Shown: positions 8,305 to 15,046 of the stretch, piece by piece | Numbering within the stretch: the stretch's first letter is position 1 | Layout of the letters: each line of letters starts with the position of its first letter | Assembly (NCBI GenBank): GCA_045126595.1 | Contig: JBGVOS010000123.1 | Location: 1-20,004, forward strand | DNA length: 20,004 bases | Reading direction: 5' to 3' | Source: UBA1189 sp045126595 | Lineage (GTDB): Bacteria; Bacteroidota; Bacteroidia; Bacteroidales; Bacteroidaceae | The notes under the pieces: generated by a model | Told to the model about the DNA's origin: nothing | The model's database searches: none | What the model saw: the letters and a program-made list of their open reading frames with translations, nothing else | Made by a program: the position numbers and the translations under genes

Positions 8305-9600
8305 ATGAAGATTGAAGATTTGTACCGTTGCTTTGAACGGAGCACGGGTGTTACCACCGATACACGCAAATGTAGCGAGGGAATGATGTTCGTGGCGCTC
8401 AAGGGAGAGAACTTTGACGGCAACAGCTATGCCAAGAGTGCTCTGGAACAAGGGTGCGCCTATGCTGTAATAGACAATGCGGACTATGCCGACCCTAAGG
8501 ATAATCGTATTATTCTTGTGGAAGATTCATTGCACGCTTTGCAACAGCTGGCACGTCATCATCGCCGGCAGTTGGGAACTCCCATCGTAGGTGTCACGGG
8601 CACGAATGGTAAGACAACGACCAAGGAATTGGTAGCTACGGTGCTGAAACAGCGTTATCGCGTGCTCTATACGCAGGGGAATCTGAACAATCATATTGGG
8701 GTACCGCTTACTCTGCTTGGCCTCACGCCCGAGCATGAGATCGCGGTCGTAGAGATGGGAGCCAATCACCCGGGTGACATCAAAGAACTGGTGGAGATTG
8801 CCGAACCAGACTATGGTCTTATCACCAATGTGGGCATGGCGCATCTGCAGGGCTTTGGTTCGCTGGAGGGTGTGATACGTACCAAGGGTGAACTGTATGA
8901 CTACTTACGCACGACAGAGCGACGTTCCATCTTTCTGAATGTAGACAATGCCTATCTGAAAAGCATAGCTGATGGATTGGTGGCAATGACCTACGGCCAG
9001 AATGAAGAGGCAGGGATACAGGGCGAGATAGTGGCTTGTGATCCTTATCTGCGTTTCCGGTGGAGAAAAGATGGAGGTGTGTGGCACGAGGTGGCGACAC
9101 AGCTTATCGGTAGCTACAATATAGACAATGCTTTGTGTGCTATCGCGGTGGGATGTTGCTTTGGTGTGCCCATGGAGGCGGTATCGGCAGCCTTGTCCGA
9201 ATATGTACCACAGAACAACCGCTCGCAACTGACACGTACGTCACATAATATACTTGTTGTGGATGCTTACAATGCTAATCCTACAAGCATGAAAGCAGCG
9301 CTGGACAATTTTGTATGTATGGAGATGCCGCGTAAGATGGCTATCCTAGGGGATATGAAGGAGTTGGGCGAAGCAACAGCCGTGGCTCATCAAGAAATTG
9401 TGGACAGATTGGAATCATGCGGGTTTGATGAAGTGTGGCTCGTGGGCGAAGCATTTGGAAAGACGATGCACACGCAACGTACGTTCCTCGATGTGGAAGC
9501 TGTTAAAGTGGCCTTGCAAGAGGCTATGCCTGAGAATTATTGTATATTGATTAAGGGGTCGAACAGCATGAAGCTGGCATCTCTCGTTCCTTTCCTTTAA
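8305..9600 (+). CDS. murF: UDP-MurNAc-tripeptide D-alanyl-D-alanine ligase
   Basis: MurF adds D-Ala-D-Ala to the UDP-MurNAc tripeptide with ATP, the last cytoplasmic step of the peptidoglycan precursor. The 431-residue protein has the three Mur ligase domains: UDP-binding N-terminus with the TTDTRK stretch (17-22), central ATPase with P-loop GVTGTNGKTTTKE (96-108), NLNNHIGVPLTLL (127-139), EMGANHPGDI (150-159) and ITNVGMAHLQGFGS (173-186), the lysine expected to be carbamylated in RTKGELY (Lys194), then DAYNANPTSMKAAL in the C-terminal domain. I prefer the ATG at 8305 because it starts 10 bases after the sialidase stop and gives the usual N-terminus; an in-frame earlier start would overlap the sialidase. 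The kinase gene follows after 9 bases. Confidence 0.96.
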   Translation: MKIEDLYRCFERSTGVTTDTRKCSEGMMFVALKGENFDGNSYAKSALEQGCAYAVIDNADYADPKDNRIILVEDSLHALQQLARHHRRQLGTPIVGVTGTNGKTTTKELVATVLKQRYRVLYTQGNLNNHIGVPLTLLGLTPEHEIAVVEMGANHPGDIKELVEIAEPDYGLITNVGMAHLQGFGSLEGVIRTKGELYDYLRTTERRSIFLNVDNAYLKSIADGLVAMTYGQNEEAGIQGEIVACDPYLRFRWRKDGGVWHEVATQLIGSYNIDNALCAIAVGCCFGVPMEAVSAALSEYVPQNNRSQLTRTSHNILVVDAYNANPTSMKAALDNFVCMEMPRKMAILGDMKELGEATAVAHQEIVDRLESCGFDEVWLVGEAFGKTMHTQRTFLDVEAVKVALQEAMPENYCILIKGSNSMKLASLVPFL

Positions 9601-9609
9601 AAATCCCTT

Positions 9610-10485
9610 ATGGCAATACGTTATTATAAAGTAGCTGAGCATACCTTTACAGTCTGTATGGCTGATAATGAGAAAGGTATTGCATTGCCTTCATACGAAC
9701 CTTTTGCTGTGTCGGCAGATGGCGTGGATGAATTGTTGTTTGCACTGGAGGTAGATGATGCGTTCTATCCTTTGGCTAAGGGCGAACTTATCGGCGAATT
9801 TGACTGCGGAGCTGCGGACTTTGGCGTATATCGCTTGAACGATGGTACCTATCAGATGCTCATCAGTCCGCCGGGAGGACAATATTGTGGACTTCTGCAG
9901 GCCTCACCTGATTTCAAAGAAGCAGTCATTGCAACACGTGGTGAAGATTCGCTGCGCACCTTTGCGGTTAATAATGCGCTGATGTTGATGTTCGCTTTCG
10001 CTTCGGCTGGCATGGGTACATTGCTCGTGCATGCTTCGGTGATAAAGAACGATGACAGAGGATATCTCTTCTTGGGCAAGAGTGGTACGGGAAAGAGTAC
10101 ACATAGCGATCTTTGGCTCAGATATATAAAGGGAAGTGAATTGCTTAACGATGATAATCCTGTCGTAAGAGTGAATGGCAAGGAGGTTATGGTATATGGC
10201 TCGCCATGGAGTGGCAAGACACCTTGCTATAAAAATGACAATGCTCGAATAGGAGCTTTCGTGCAGATAAAGCAGAGGCCAGAGAACTGTATCCAACGTG
10301 AATTTCCGCTACAGTCATTCGCAGTGTTGTTACCCTCGATGTCCACTATGAAATGGGACAAGCGTATCTATGGTAATATATGCGACAGTGTGGGACGTTT
10401 GATAGAACTGGTTCCTTTGTATACTTTGGGGTGCCGTCCCGATAGGGAGGCGGCAGAGATGTGTCATGCTGAAATAACGAAATGA
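9610..10485 (+). CDS. HprK/PEPCK-like P-loop kinase
   Basis: A 291-residue protein related to HPr kinase but not the canonical PTS enzyme. The N-terminal half (about 1-135) is a divergent beta-rich region. The C-terminal half has the HprK-like core: HAS (141-143), Walker A GKSGTGKST (156-164), acidic LLNDDN (178-183) and GSPWSGKT (197-204). In this fold the DD pair binds metal and the Walker A binds ATP. Relatives occur as lasso-peptide and other RiPP-associated kinases, and as unassigned serine kinases in Bacteroidota. It begins 9 bases after murF and overlaps the next gene by 4 bases (ATGA), so the three are translationally linked. The pairing with a peptidase and a PqqD-like protein suggests that its substrate is a peptide or small protein rather than HPr. 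That is inference; the substrate is unknown. Confidence 0.8.
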   Translation: MAIRYYKVAEHTFTVCMADNEKGIALPSYEPFAVSADGVDELLFALEVDDAFYPLAKGELIGEFDCGAADFGVYRLNDGTYQMLISPPGGQYCGLLQASPDFKEAVIATRGEDSLRTFAVNNALMLMFAFASAGMGTLLVHASVIKNDDRGYLFLGKSGTGKSTHSDLWLRYIKGSELLNDDNPVVRVNGKEVMVYGSPWSGKTPCYKNDNARIGAFVQIKQRPENCIQREFPLQSFAVLLPSMSTMKWDKRIYGNICDSVGRLIELVPLYTLGCRPDREAAEMCHAEITK

Positions 10486-10958
10486 TGGAGACGACAGCGG
10501 TACATATTGGTTCTGTTGAACTGCCTAACGAGGTGTTTCTTAAGGAGGTGTGTGCGTTGGTAGCTGAAGGACATGATGTGACGCTCCGTGTACGCGGGGT
10601 CAGTATGCGACCTTTCTTAGAGGATAGACGTGACAAGATAGTACTCACTCGTCCAAATTCACCCGAAGTGGGCGATGCCGTGTTGGCGGAGATTGCTCCG
10701 GGTAAGTATGTGTATCATCGTATCGTCAAGATGGAGGAGGGTAGAGTGACCCTTAAAGGAGATGGGAATGTATATGGAATCGAACAATGTGATATAACGG
10801 ATATAGCAGCTTCCACTAAGGGGATTATACGTAAGGGACGTTATTACTCGCCCGAAGGTCGGGTGTGGAGGTGGTATTCGGCATTGTGGCCGAACAATAT
10901 GTTTGTAAGGCGTGTGCTATTGGCTATACATCGCAGATTGCCGAGGAACTGGAGATAG
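10482..10958 (+). CDS. S24/S26-type serine peptidase-like protein
   Basis: A 158-residue protein of the LexA/signal peptidase fold. The nucleophile motif is RGVSMRPF (Ser41). The second motif YVYHRIVKMEEGRVTLKGDGN has His79 where S26B signal peptidases (archaeal and eukaryotic type) carry the catalytic His, while a bacterial-type Lys general base is not obvious. Unlike leader peptidases it has no N-terminal membrane anchor, so it is probably cytoplasmic or only peripherally bound. The C-terminal 40 residues are rich in Arg and Trp (GRVWRWYSALWPNN, RRVLLAIHRRLPRNWR). The start at 10482 overlaps the kinase stop; a second ATG at 10485 is equally possible. By context it could trim a leader or activate a partner, but it might also be a catalytically altered regulator. 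Confidence 0.78.
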   Translation: MMETTAVHIGSVELPNEVFLKEVCALVAEGHDVTLRVRGVSMRPFLEDRRDKIVLTRPNSPEVGDAVLAEIAPGKYVYHRIVKMEEGRVTLKGDGNVYGIEQCDITDIAASTKGIIRKGRYYSPEGRVWRWYSALWPNNMFVRRVLLAIHRRLPRNWR

Positions 10959-11050
10959 TTAGTAGCCCTTCTGGGCGTAGTGGAGAATCTCCGGTGAAAG
11001 ATGTTGGAGCTAGTCAAGATGATAAAAAGAAATTTTAATTGAAATAGGAA
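10959..11050 (+). other. Gap between peptidase and PqqD-like genes; tiny ORF, alternate-frame tail
   Basis: These 92 bases carry no clear promoter or hairpin. One 13-codon ORF, MLELVKMIKRNFN (11001-11042), ends 8 bases before the PqqD-like ATG and could be a translated leader. A second frame is open from 10835 through the end of the peptidase gene to TAA at 11036-11038. It has no ATG, and its tail reads SSPSGRSGESPVKDVGASQ and then DDKKKF. Neither has homologues that I recognise. The layout is a possible place for a missed precursor peptide, at low confidence. Confidence 0.3.
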
Positions 11051-11320
11051 ATGAAAATCAACAAAGGGTTCGAATTGCGCGAGATGTGTGGTGAACACAT
11101 CGTCATTGGTACAGGAGTGGAAAATATTGACTTCAGTAAGGTCATCAGTCTCAATGAAAGTGCTGCATGGCTGTGGCGCGAGGTAGAAGAGAAAGAGTTT
11201 ACGCCCGAGATGTTGGCGGAACTGCTGATGCAGCAGTATGATGTGGATGAGGCTACGGCATTGGCTGATGCAACAGCGTTGGCTAATCAATGGTTGAGTG
11301 TAGGCATTGTGGCTGAGTGA
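11051..11320 (+). CDS. PqqD-like protein (RiPP recognition element fold)
   Basis: An 89-residue PqqD-family protein. The N-terminal beta-strands (about 5-32) are followed by the family hallmark SLNESAAWLW (33-42) and then helices (TPEMLAELLMQQYDVDEATA, then ADATALANQWLSVGIV). In PQQ, lasso and radical SAM peptide pathways such domains bind the leader of the precursor and present it to the modifying enzyme. Here it stands alone, 92 bases after the peptidase and the kinase, with no radical SAM, cyclase or lanthipeptide enzyme in the window. It is the last gene before a fresh promoter for the phosphate transporter. A role in recruiting a peptide to the kinase or peptidase is inference. Confidence 0.82.
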   Translation: MKINKGFELREMCGEHIVIGTGVENIDFSKVISLNESAAWLWREVEEKEFTPEMLAELLMQQYDVDEATALADATALANQWLSVGIVAE

Positions 11321-11363
11321 CAAGTCTTTTGGAAAAACTTTTGAATTTTTACTAAAAATAACG

Positions 11364-11396
11364 TTTGTTATATCCAAAGGATTGAGTTATCTTTGT
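11364..11396 (+). promoter_or_regulatory. Consensus promoter for the PiT transporter
   Basis: A perfect -33 TTTG (11364-11367) lies 20 bases before a perfect -7 TATCTTTGT (11388-11396). Transcription would begin near 11403, about 25 bases before the ATG at 11428. No PHO-box-like direct repeat was recognised around it. No strong terminator hairpin was seen between the PqqD-like stop (11320) and this promoter. Confidence 0.7.
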
Positions 11397-11427
11397 AGCG
11401 AGAAAATATTTTTTACTAAATAAGTTT

Positions 11428-13713
11428 ATGGAAATTTTCTATTTCGGGATAATCTGTTTCTTGTTTATCCTCGCGGTCATCGACCTCAATGTCGGTGTCA
11501 GCAACGACGCTGTGAACTTCCTTAATTCGGCGGTAGGTGCCAAAGCTGCGTCATTCAGGACAATCCTTGTTGTTGCGGCAGTCGGTATCTTTATCGGTGC
11601 ATCCACCAGTAATGGTATGATGGATATTGCTCGGCACGGTATGTTCCAGCCCGAGCATTTCTATTTCCGGCAGTTGATGTGTATTTTCTTGGCTGTGACG
11701 GCTTCAGATGTGGTGTTGCTCGACATTTTCAATTCGCTCGGTATGCCCACTTCGACTACCGTGTCGATGGTGTTTGAACTGTTGGGCGCCTCATTCGCCA
11801 TTTCGCTTATTAAACTGAATTCGGGCGAGAATCTGCCAGGAGTGGAGTCTTTGGGCGATTTGCTTAATACGAGCAAGGCACTGGAGGTGATTGCCGGTAT
11901 CTTCCTCTCCGTGGCGATAGCTTTCTTCTTTGGTGTCATCGTTCAGTGGATTTCACGCCTTATCTTTACCTATAATTATAAGAAGGGACTCAAATACAAG
12001 ATTGGTGTCTTTGGTGGTGTGGCGGTAACCTCTATTCTATACTTCATGCTGTTCAAGGGAATGAAGTCGGCTGCTTTCATGACTCCTGAGATTAAGGATT
12101 TCTTGAACGAGAATACGGGAATGTTGCTCTTAGGTGTCTTTGTCGTAAGTACCATACTCATGCAGTTTCTCCATGCTATCAAGGTCAATGTATTCAAGGT
12201 TATCATTATGATTGGTACTTTTGCCTTGGCTATGGCCTTTGCTGGTAACGATTTGGTAAACTTTATCGGAGTCACGATGGCTGCGCTCGACAGTTTCCTC
12301 CATTTCTTCCGTGAAGGACTTGCAGCCGGCTTTACTCCTGATACCTATATGATGGGATTCCTTAATGATCCCGCTACCACTTCGGTGTGGTTCCTCATCG
12401 GTGCTGGTGCTATCATGATTTTTGCTTTGGTAACCTCAAAGAAGGCTCACGAAGTGTTGAAAACTTCTATTAACCTTTCCCGTCAGGATGAGGGTGACGA
12501 GATGTTCGGCTCTTCAAGCATGGCCCGTAAACTGGTGCGTGCCGGTATGGGTTTCGTGAATGGAATCAATAGCATTACTCCCCGTATGGTGAAGCTGTGG
12601 GTGCAAGATCGTTTCAATCAAGAGGAGGCCGTGCTCGACGATGGTGCTGCATTCGATCTCGTGCGTGCTTCGGTTAACCTCGTGTTAGCAGGTTTGCTCA
12701 TAGCACTGGGTACCTCATTGAAACTTCCTCTGTCTACGACTTATGTAACCTTCATGGTGGGTATGGGTTCTTCGTTGGCCGACCGTGCTTGGGGACGTGA
12801 GAGCGCAGTGTTCCGTATTACTGGCGTTATCTCTGTTATCGGTGGATGGTTCCTTACTGCTGGTGCAGCTTTCATCCTTGCCGGACTGGTGGCTACGCTT
12901 AACTACTTAGCAGGCCCTGTGGGCATGCTCATCACGGTTGTCCTTGCCGGCTTCCTGCTCATTCGTAGCCATTTGGCCTATAAGAAGAAGAGTTCTGAAG
13001 AGGTGCGCGATGTCAAGATGGATGTTATCCTCACCTCGGAAGATCCTCAGCAGGTGTGGGAAAACCTCAGTGGTCATGCTGCAGAAACTCTTTGTCATAC
13101 GCTCGAATATGCTGCCGATACGTATGATGGTGTGATACGTGCCTTTGCTAAAGAAGATGTGCGCAAGTTACGTTCGGCTCTCGGGAAGATTGTAGAGGAG
13201 AAAGCATGGCTTAAAAAGATGCGCCGCCAAGAAACTCTTGGTTTCCGTCGTATTGACAAAGGACTGGCATTCGAGAAGAATACATGGTACTACCTCAGTA
13301 GTAATAATGCACAGCAGATTCTTAACACGCTGACTCGTATTACCAATCCTATGAAGGAGCATACCGATAATAATTTCCGCCCGCTCTCGCCACAGTATCT
13401 CGAGGAGTTTGCTCCCTATCAGAAACGCTTGATTGACGTGTTCCGTGGTATTAGTGAGGTTATTCGTACTGGCGACTTCTCCGAGGCAGATAAACTTTCG
13501 GCTGAGGGTAAGTGGTTGAAGAAGGAGATGTCAAACCTTCGTCGTGTGCAGACCCACCGTCTGCAGGAGGACGCCGACAATATCAAAGTGGCCTTTGTAT
13601 ATCTCAATCTTATCCAGGAATCACACGAGTTGCTTTCCGAGGTGCGTAACGTGCTGCGTGGTTGTGAGAAGTTCTTTCTCGATCAGAAGGATTATATTGT
13701 AAAGGAAGTCTAA
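11428..13713 (+). CDS. PiT-family inorganic phosphate transporter with PhoU-like C-terminal domain
   Basis: A 761-residue inner-membrane transporter, probably taking up phosphate with a cation. The PiT signature is visible twice: GVSNDAVNFLNSAVG near residue 24 and GMGSSLADRAW near 448, in the two inverted repeats of the fold. Several hydrophobic segments run through residues 1-515. From about 530 to the end the protein is soluble and helical (DVILTSEDPQQVWENLSGHA, later DADNIKVAFVYLNLIQESHE), like the PhoU/DUF47 proteins that usually form a separate subunit or regulator beside PiT genes. The fusion makes the protein much longer than a plain PiT of about 330-500 residues. I know such fusions from Bacteroidota. 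It has its own promoter and a terminator, so it appears to be a single-gene unit. Confidence 0.9.
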   Translation: MEIFYFGIICFLFILAVIDLNVGVSNDAVNFLNSAVGAKAASFRTILVVAAVGIFIGASTSNGMMDIARHGMFQPEHFYFRQLMCIFLAVTASDVVLLDIFNSLGMPTSTTVSMVFELLGASFAISLIKLNSGENLPGVESLGDLLNTSKALEVIAGIFLSVAIAFFFGVIVQWISRLIFTYNYKKGLKYKIGVFGGVAVTSILYFMLFKGMKSAAFMTPEIKDFLNENTGMLLLGVFVVSTILMQFLHAIKVNVFKVIIMIGTFALAMAFAGNDLVNFIGVTMAALDSFLHFFREGLAAGFTPDTYMMGFLNDPATTSVWFLIGAGAIMIFALVTSKKAHEVLKTSINLSRQDEGDEMFGSSSMARKLVRAGMGFVNGINSITPRMVKLWVQDRFNQEEAVLDDGAAFDLVRASVNLVLAGLLIALGTSLKLPLSTTYVTFMVGMGSSLADRAWGRESAVFRITGVISVIGGWFLTAGAAFILAGLVATLNYLAGPVGMLITVVLAGFLLIRSHLAYKKKSSEEVRDVKMDVILTSEDPQQVWENLSGHAAETLCHTLEYAADTYDGVIRAFAKEDVRKLRSALGKIVEEKAWLKKMRRQETLGFRRIDKGLAFEKNTWYYLSSNNAQQILNTLTRITNPMKEHTDNNFRPLSPQYLEEFAPYQKRLIDVFRGISEVIRTGDFSEADKLSAEGKWLKKEMSNLRRVQTHRLQEDADNIKVAFVYLNLIQESHELLSEVRNVLRGCEKFFLDQKDYIVKEV

Positions 13714-13746
13714 TTTCAGCTTTCGGCCTAAAATAATGAGTGTAAT

Positions 13747-13785
13747 AGGGGATACGTCTTGGGATGTGTCCCCTTGTTGTTTGTT
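13747..13785 (+). terminator. Terminator after the PiT transporter
   Basis: An 11-pair stem (13747-13757 with 13764-13774, including two G-T pairs) with loop CTTGGG. The core is AGGGGATACGT / ATGTGTCCCCT. A T-rich tail follows (TGTTGTTTGTTTTCG and a later run of nine T's). It begins 34 bases after the transporter stop. Confidence 0.75.
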
Positions 13786-13833
13786 TTCGTGCGTTTTTTT
13801 TTGGAAAAATGCACGAAAATCAAGAAAAAGTTG

Positions 13834-13842
13834 TAAGTTTGT
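13834..13842 (+). promoter_or_regulatory. -7 promoter element before the nucleotidyltransferase
   Basis: TAAGTTTGT fits TAnnTTTGY. No TTTG is found at the usual 19-21 base spacing upstream, where the sequence is A-rich, so the -33 element is weak or absent. The leader to the ATG at 13891 would be about 42 bases. Confidence 0.5.
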
Positions 13843-13890
13843 AGCACGTTATATAACCAACTTAAAATAAAACCAAAAAACTACAAACGT

Positions 13891-14796
13891 ATGAAACCTA
13901 CATTGTTCGTATTGGCAGCCGGTATGGGCAGCCGTTATGGTGGTCTGAAACAGCTCGACGGTCTCGGCCCCAATGGTGAGACTATCATGGACTACTCAAT
14001 CTTTGATGCTATCCGTGGTGGCTTCGGCAAAATTGTATTCGTTATCCGTAGAGACTTTGAGCAGGACTTCCGCGACAAGGTGCTCAGCAAGTACGAGGGT
14101 CACATCCCCACAGAACTCGTGTTCCAGGCTATCGATGACCTTCCCGAAGGCTTCACATGTCCCGCTGACCGCGCTAAACCTTGGGGTACCAATCACGCTG
14201 TACTCATGGGTAAGGACGTTATCAAGGAGCCTTTCGCTGTAATCAATGCCGACGACTTCTACAGCCGCGATGCTTTTGCCGTTATGGGCAAGTGGCTCAG
14301 CGAGCTCCCCGAGGGCAGCACTGGCAAGTACAGCATGGTAGGTTTCCGTATCTGCAACACCCTCTCTGAGAATGGTACTGTAGCTCGTGGCGTATGCGGT
14401 AAGAACGAGGCAGGCATGCTCACCGACGTTGTAGAGCGCACCGAGATTATGCGTGTTGACGGCACCATCTGCTACAAGGATGAGAATGGCGAGTGGCAGC
14501 CCGTAGGTGAGGAGACTCCCGTATCAATGAACTTCTGGGGCTTCACACCCGACTACTTCGGCTATTCAGAGGCTCAGTTCGTTGACTTCTTGAAGGAGAA
14601 TATCGAAAAGCCCAAGTCTGAGTTCTTCATTCCTCTCGTGGTAGACACGCTCATCAACAGCGGTAAGGCTACTTGCGAAGTGCTCGACACCACAGCTAAG
14701 TGGTTCGGCGTAACTTACGCTGCTGACCGTCCCGGTACTGTTGAGAAGATTCAGGCATTGGTAGATGCTGGTGAATATCCCAACAAGTTGTTCTAA
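13891..14796 (+). CDS. NTP-transferase family nucleotidyltransferase (sugar unknown)
   Basis: A 301-residue cytoplasmic enzyme of the GT-A-like nucleotidyltransferase superfamily, which joins an NTP to a sugar or alcohol phosphate. The nucleotide-binding signature LAAGMGSRYGGLKQ is at 8-21, PWGTNHAVL at 97-105 contacts the base, and the metal-binding NADDFY lies at 119-124. The usual C-terminal region is present (SMNFWGFTPDYF, then KSEFFIPLVVDTLI). I cannot tell the substrate: the sequence is unlike RfbA or GalU in detail, and no sugar kinase or nucleotide-sugar gene lies beside it. The gene is flanked by terminators on both sides and so seems to be transcribed alone. Its codons are more C-rich than those of the transporter before it, as in a well-expressed gene. 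Confidence 0.85.
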   Translation: MKPTLFVLAAGMGSRYGGLKQLDGLGPNGETIMDYSIFDAIRGGFGKIVFVIRRDFEQDFRDKVLSKYEGHIPTELVFQAIDDLPEGFTCPADRAKPWGTNHAVLMGKDVIKEPFAVINADDFYSRDAFAVMGKWLSELPEGSTGKYSMVGFRICNTLSENGTVARGVCGKNEAGMLTDVVERTEIMRVDGTICYKDENGEWQPVGEETPVSMNFWGFTPDYFGYSEAQFVDFLKENIEKPKSEFFIPLVVDTLINSGKATCEVLDTTAKWFGVTYAADRPGTVEKIQALVDAGEYPNKLF

Positions 14797-14816
14797 AACA
14801 ACAATAGGAAAATGAT

Positions 14817-14857
14817 AAGACGGGGCGGTATTTCCGCTCCGTCTTTATTATATAATA
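14817..14857 (+). terminator. Terminator after the nucleotidyltransferase
   Basis: A 12-pair stem, 14817-14828 with 14834-14845, with one G-T pair: AAGACGGGGCGG, loop TATTT, CCGCTCCGTCTT. It is followed by TATTATATAATA on the + strand. It starts 21 bases after the stop codon. Confidence 0.8.
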
Positions 14858-14860
14858 AGG

Positions 14861-14903
14861 TATAAAAGAAGAGAGAGAAACCCACGGGTTTCTCTCTCTT
14901 CTT
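14861..14903 (-). terminator. Terminator of the tRNA-Leu gene
   Basis: On the minus strand, directly after the tRNA 3' end, an 18-base perfect inverted repeat (14866-14883 with 14886-14903) has a GAGAGAGAAACCC-type core and practically no loop beyond CACG. It is followed by a short T-run (TTTTATA) on the minus strand. It stands back to back with the + strand terminator of the nucleotidyltransferase. Confidence 0.8.
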
Positions 14904-14904
14904 G

Positions 14905-14986
14905 TGCGCCTGATAGGACTCGAACCTACACGTATCGCTACACCAGATCCTAAGTCTGGCGCGTCTACCAATTTCGCCACAAGCGC
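14905..14986 (-). tRNA. tRNA-Leu, anticodon UAG
   Basis: Read on the minus strand, the gene begins GCGCTTGTGGCGAAATTGG and ends AGGCGCA. The acceptor stem GCGCTTG pairs with CAGGCGC with one G-T pair, and the discriminator is A. The anticodon stem CCAGA/TCTGG encloses loop CTTAGGA, so the anticodon is UAG (plus-strand bases 14950-14952, cta), reading CUA. The T-loop GGTTCGAGTCC is intact, and the 82-base length with a long variable arm is typical of class II leucine tRNA. CCA is not encoded: CAAG follows the discriminator. Confidence 0.95.
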
Positions 14987-14995
14987 AAAGGCTGC

Positions 14996-15004
14996 GCAAA
15001 GGTA
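14996..15004 (-). promoter_or_regulatory. -7 promoter element of the tRNA-Leu gene
   Basis: On the minus strand, TACCTTTGC fits TAnnTTTGY exactly. It lies 9 bases before the tRNA 5' end, so transcription would begin near the mature 5' end. No clear -33 TTTG is present at a 19-21 base distance. The element lies between the S41 protease stop and the tRNA, so the tRNA need not depend on read-through. Confidence 0.5.
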
Positions 15005-15046
15005 GGAAATAATTTTGAATTATGAGTTATGAATGGTGAATTATTT

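Noticed and set aside
9610..10485. Canonical HPr kinase/phosphorylase of the PTS
   Set aside because: The core motifs fit the superfamily, but the N-terminal half does not resemble HprK and no HPr or PTS gene lies nearby.
10959..11050. A riboswitch or promoter before the PqqD-like gene
   Set aside because: No TAnnTTTGY element and no stable paired structure could be found in the 92 bases.
9610..11320. A complete lasso-peptide cluster
   Set aside because: No asparagine-synthetase-like cyclase, no B2 leader protease and no ABC transporter are present in the window.
14793..14999. Short minus-strand proteins across the tRNA region
   Set aside because: The translated stretch is the tRNA-Leu gene and its terminator (the CACGEIGRRARLRIWC-type phrase is a well-known false translation of tRNA).
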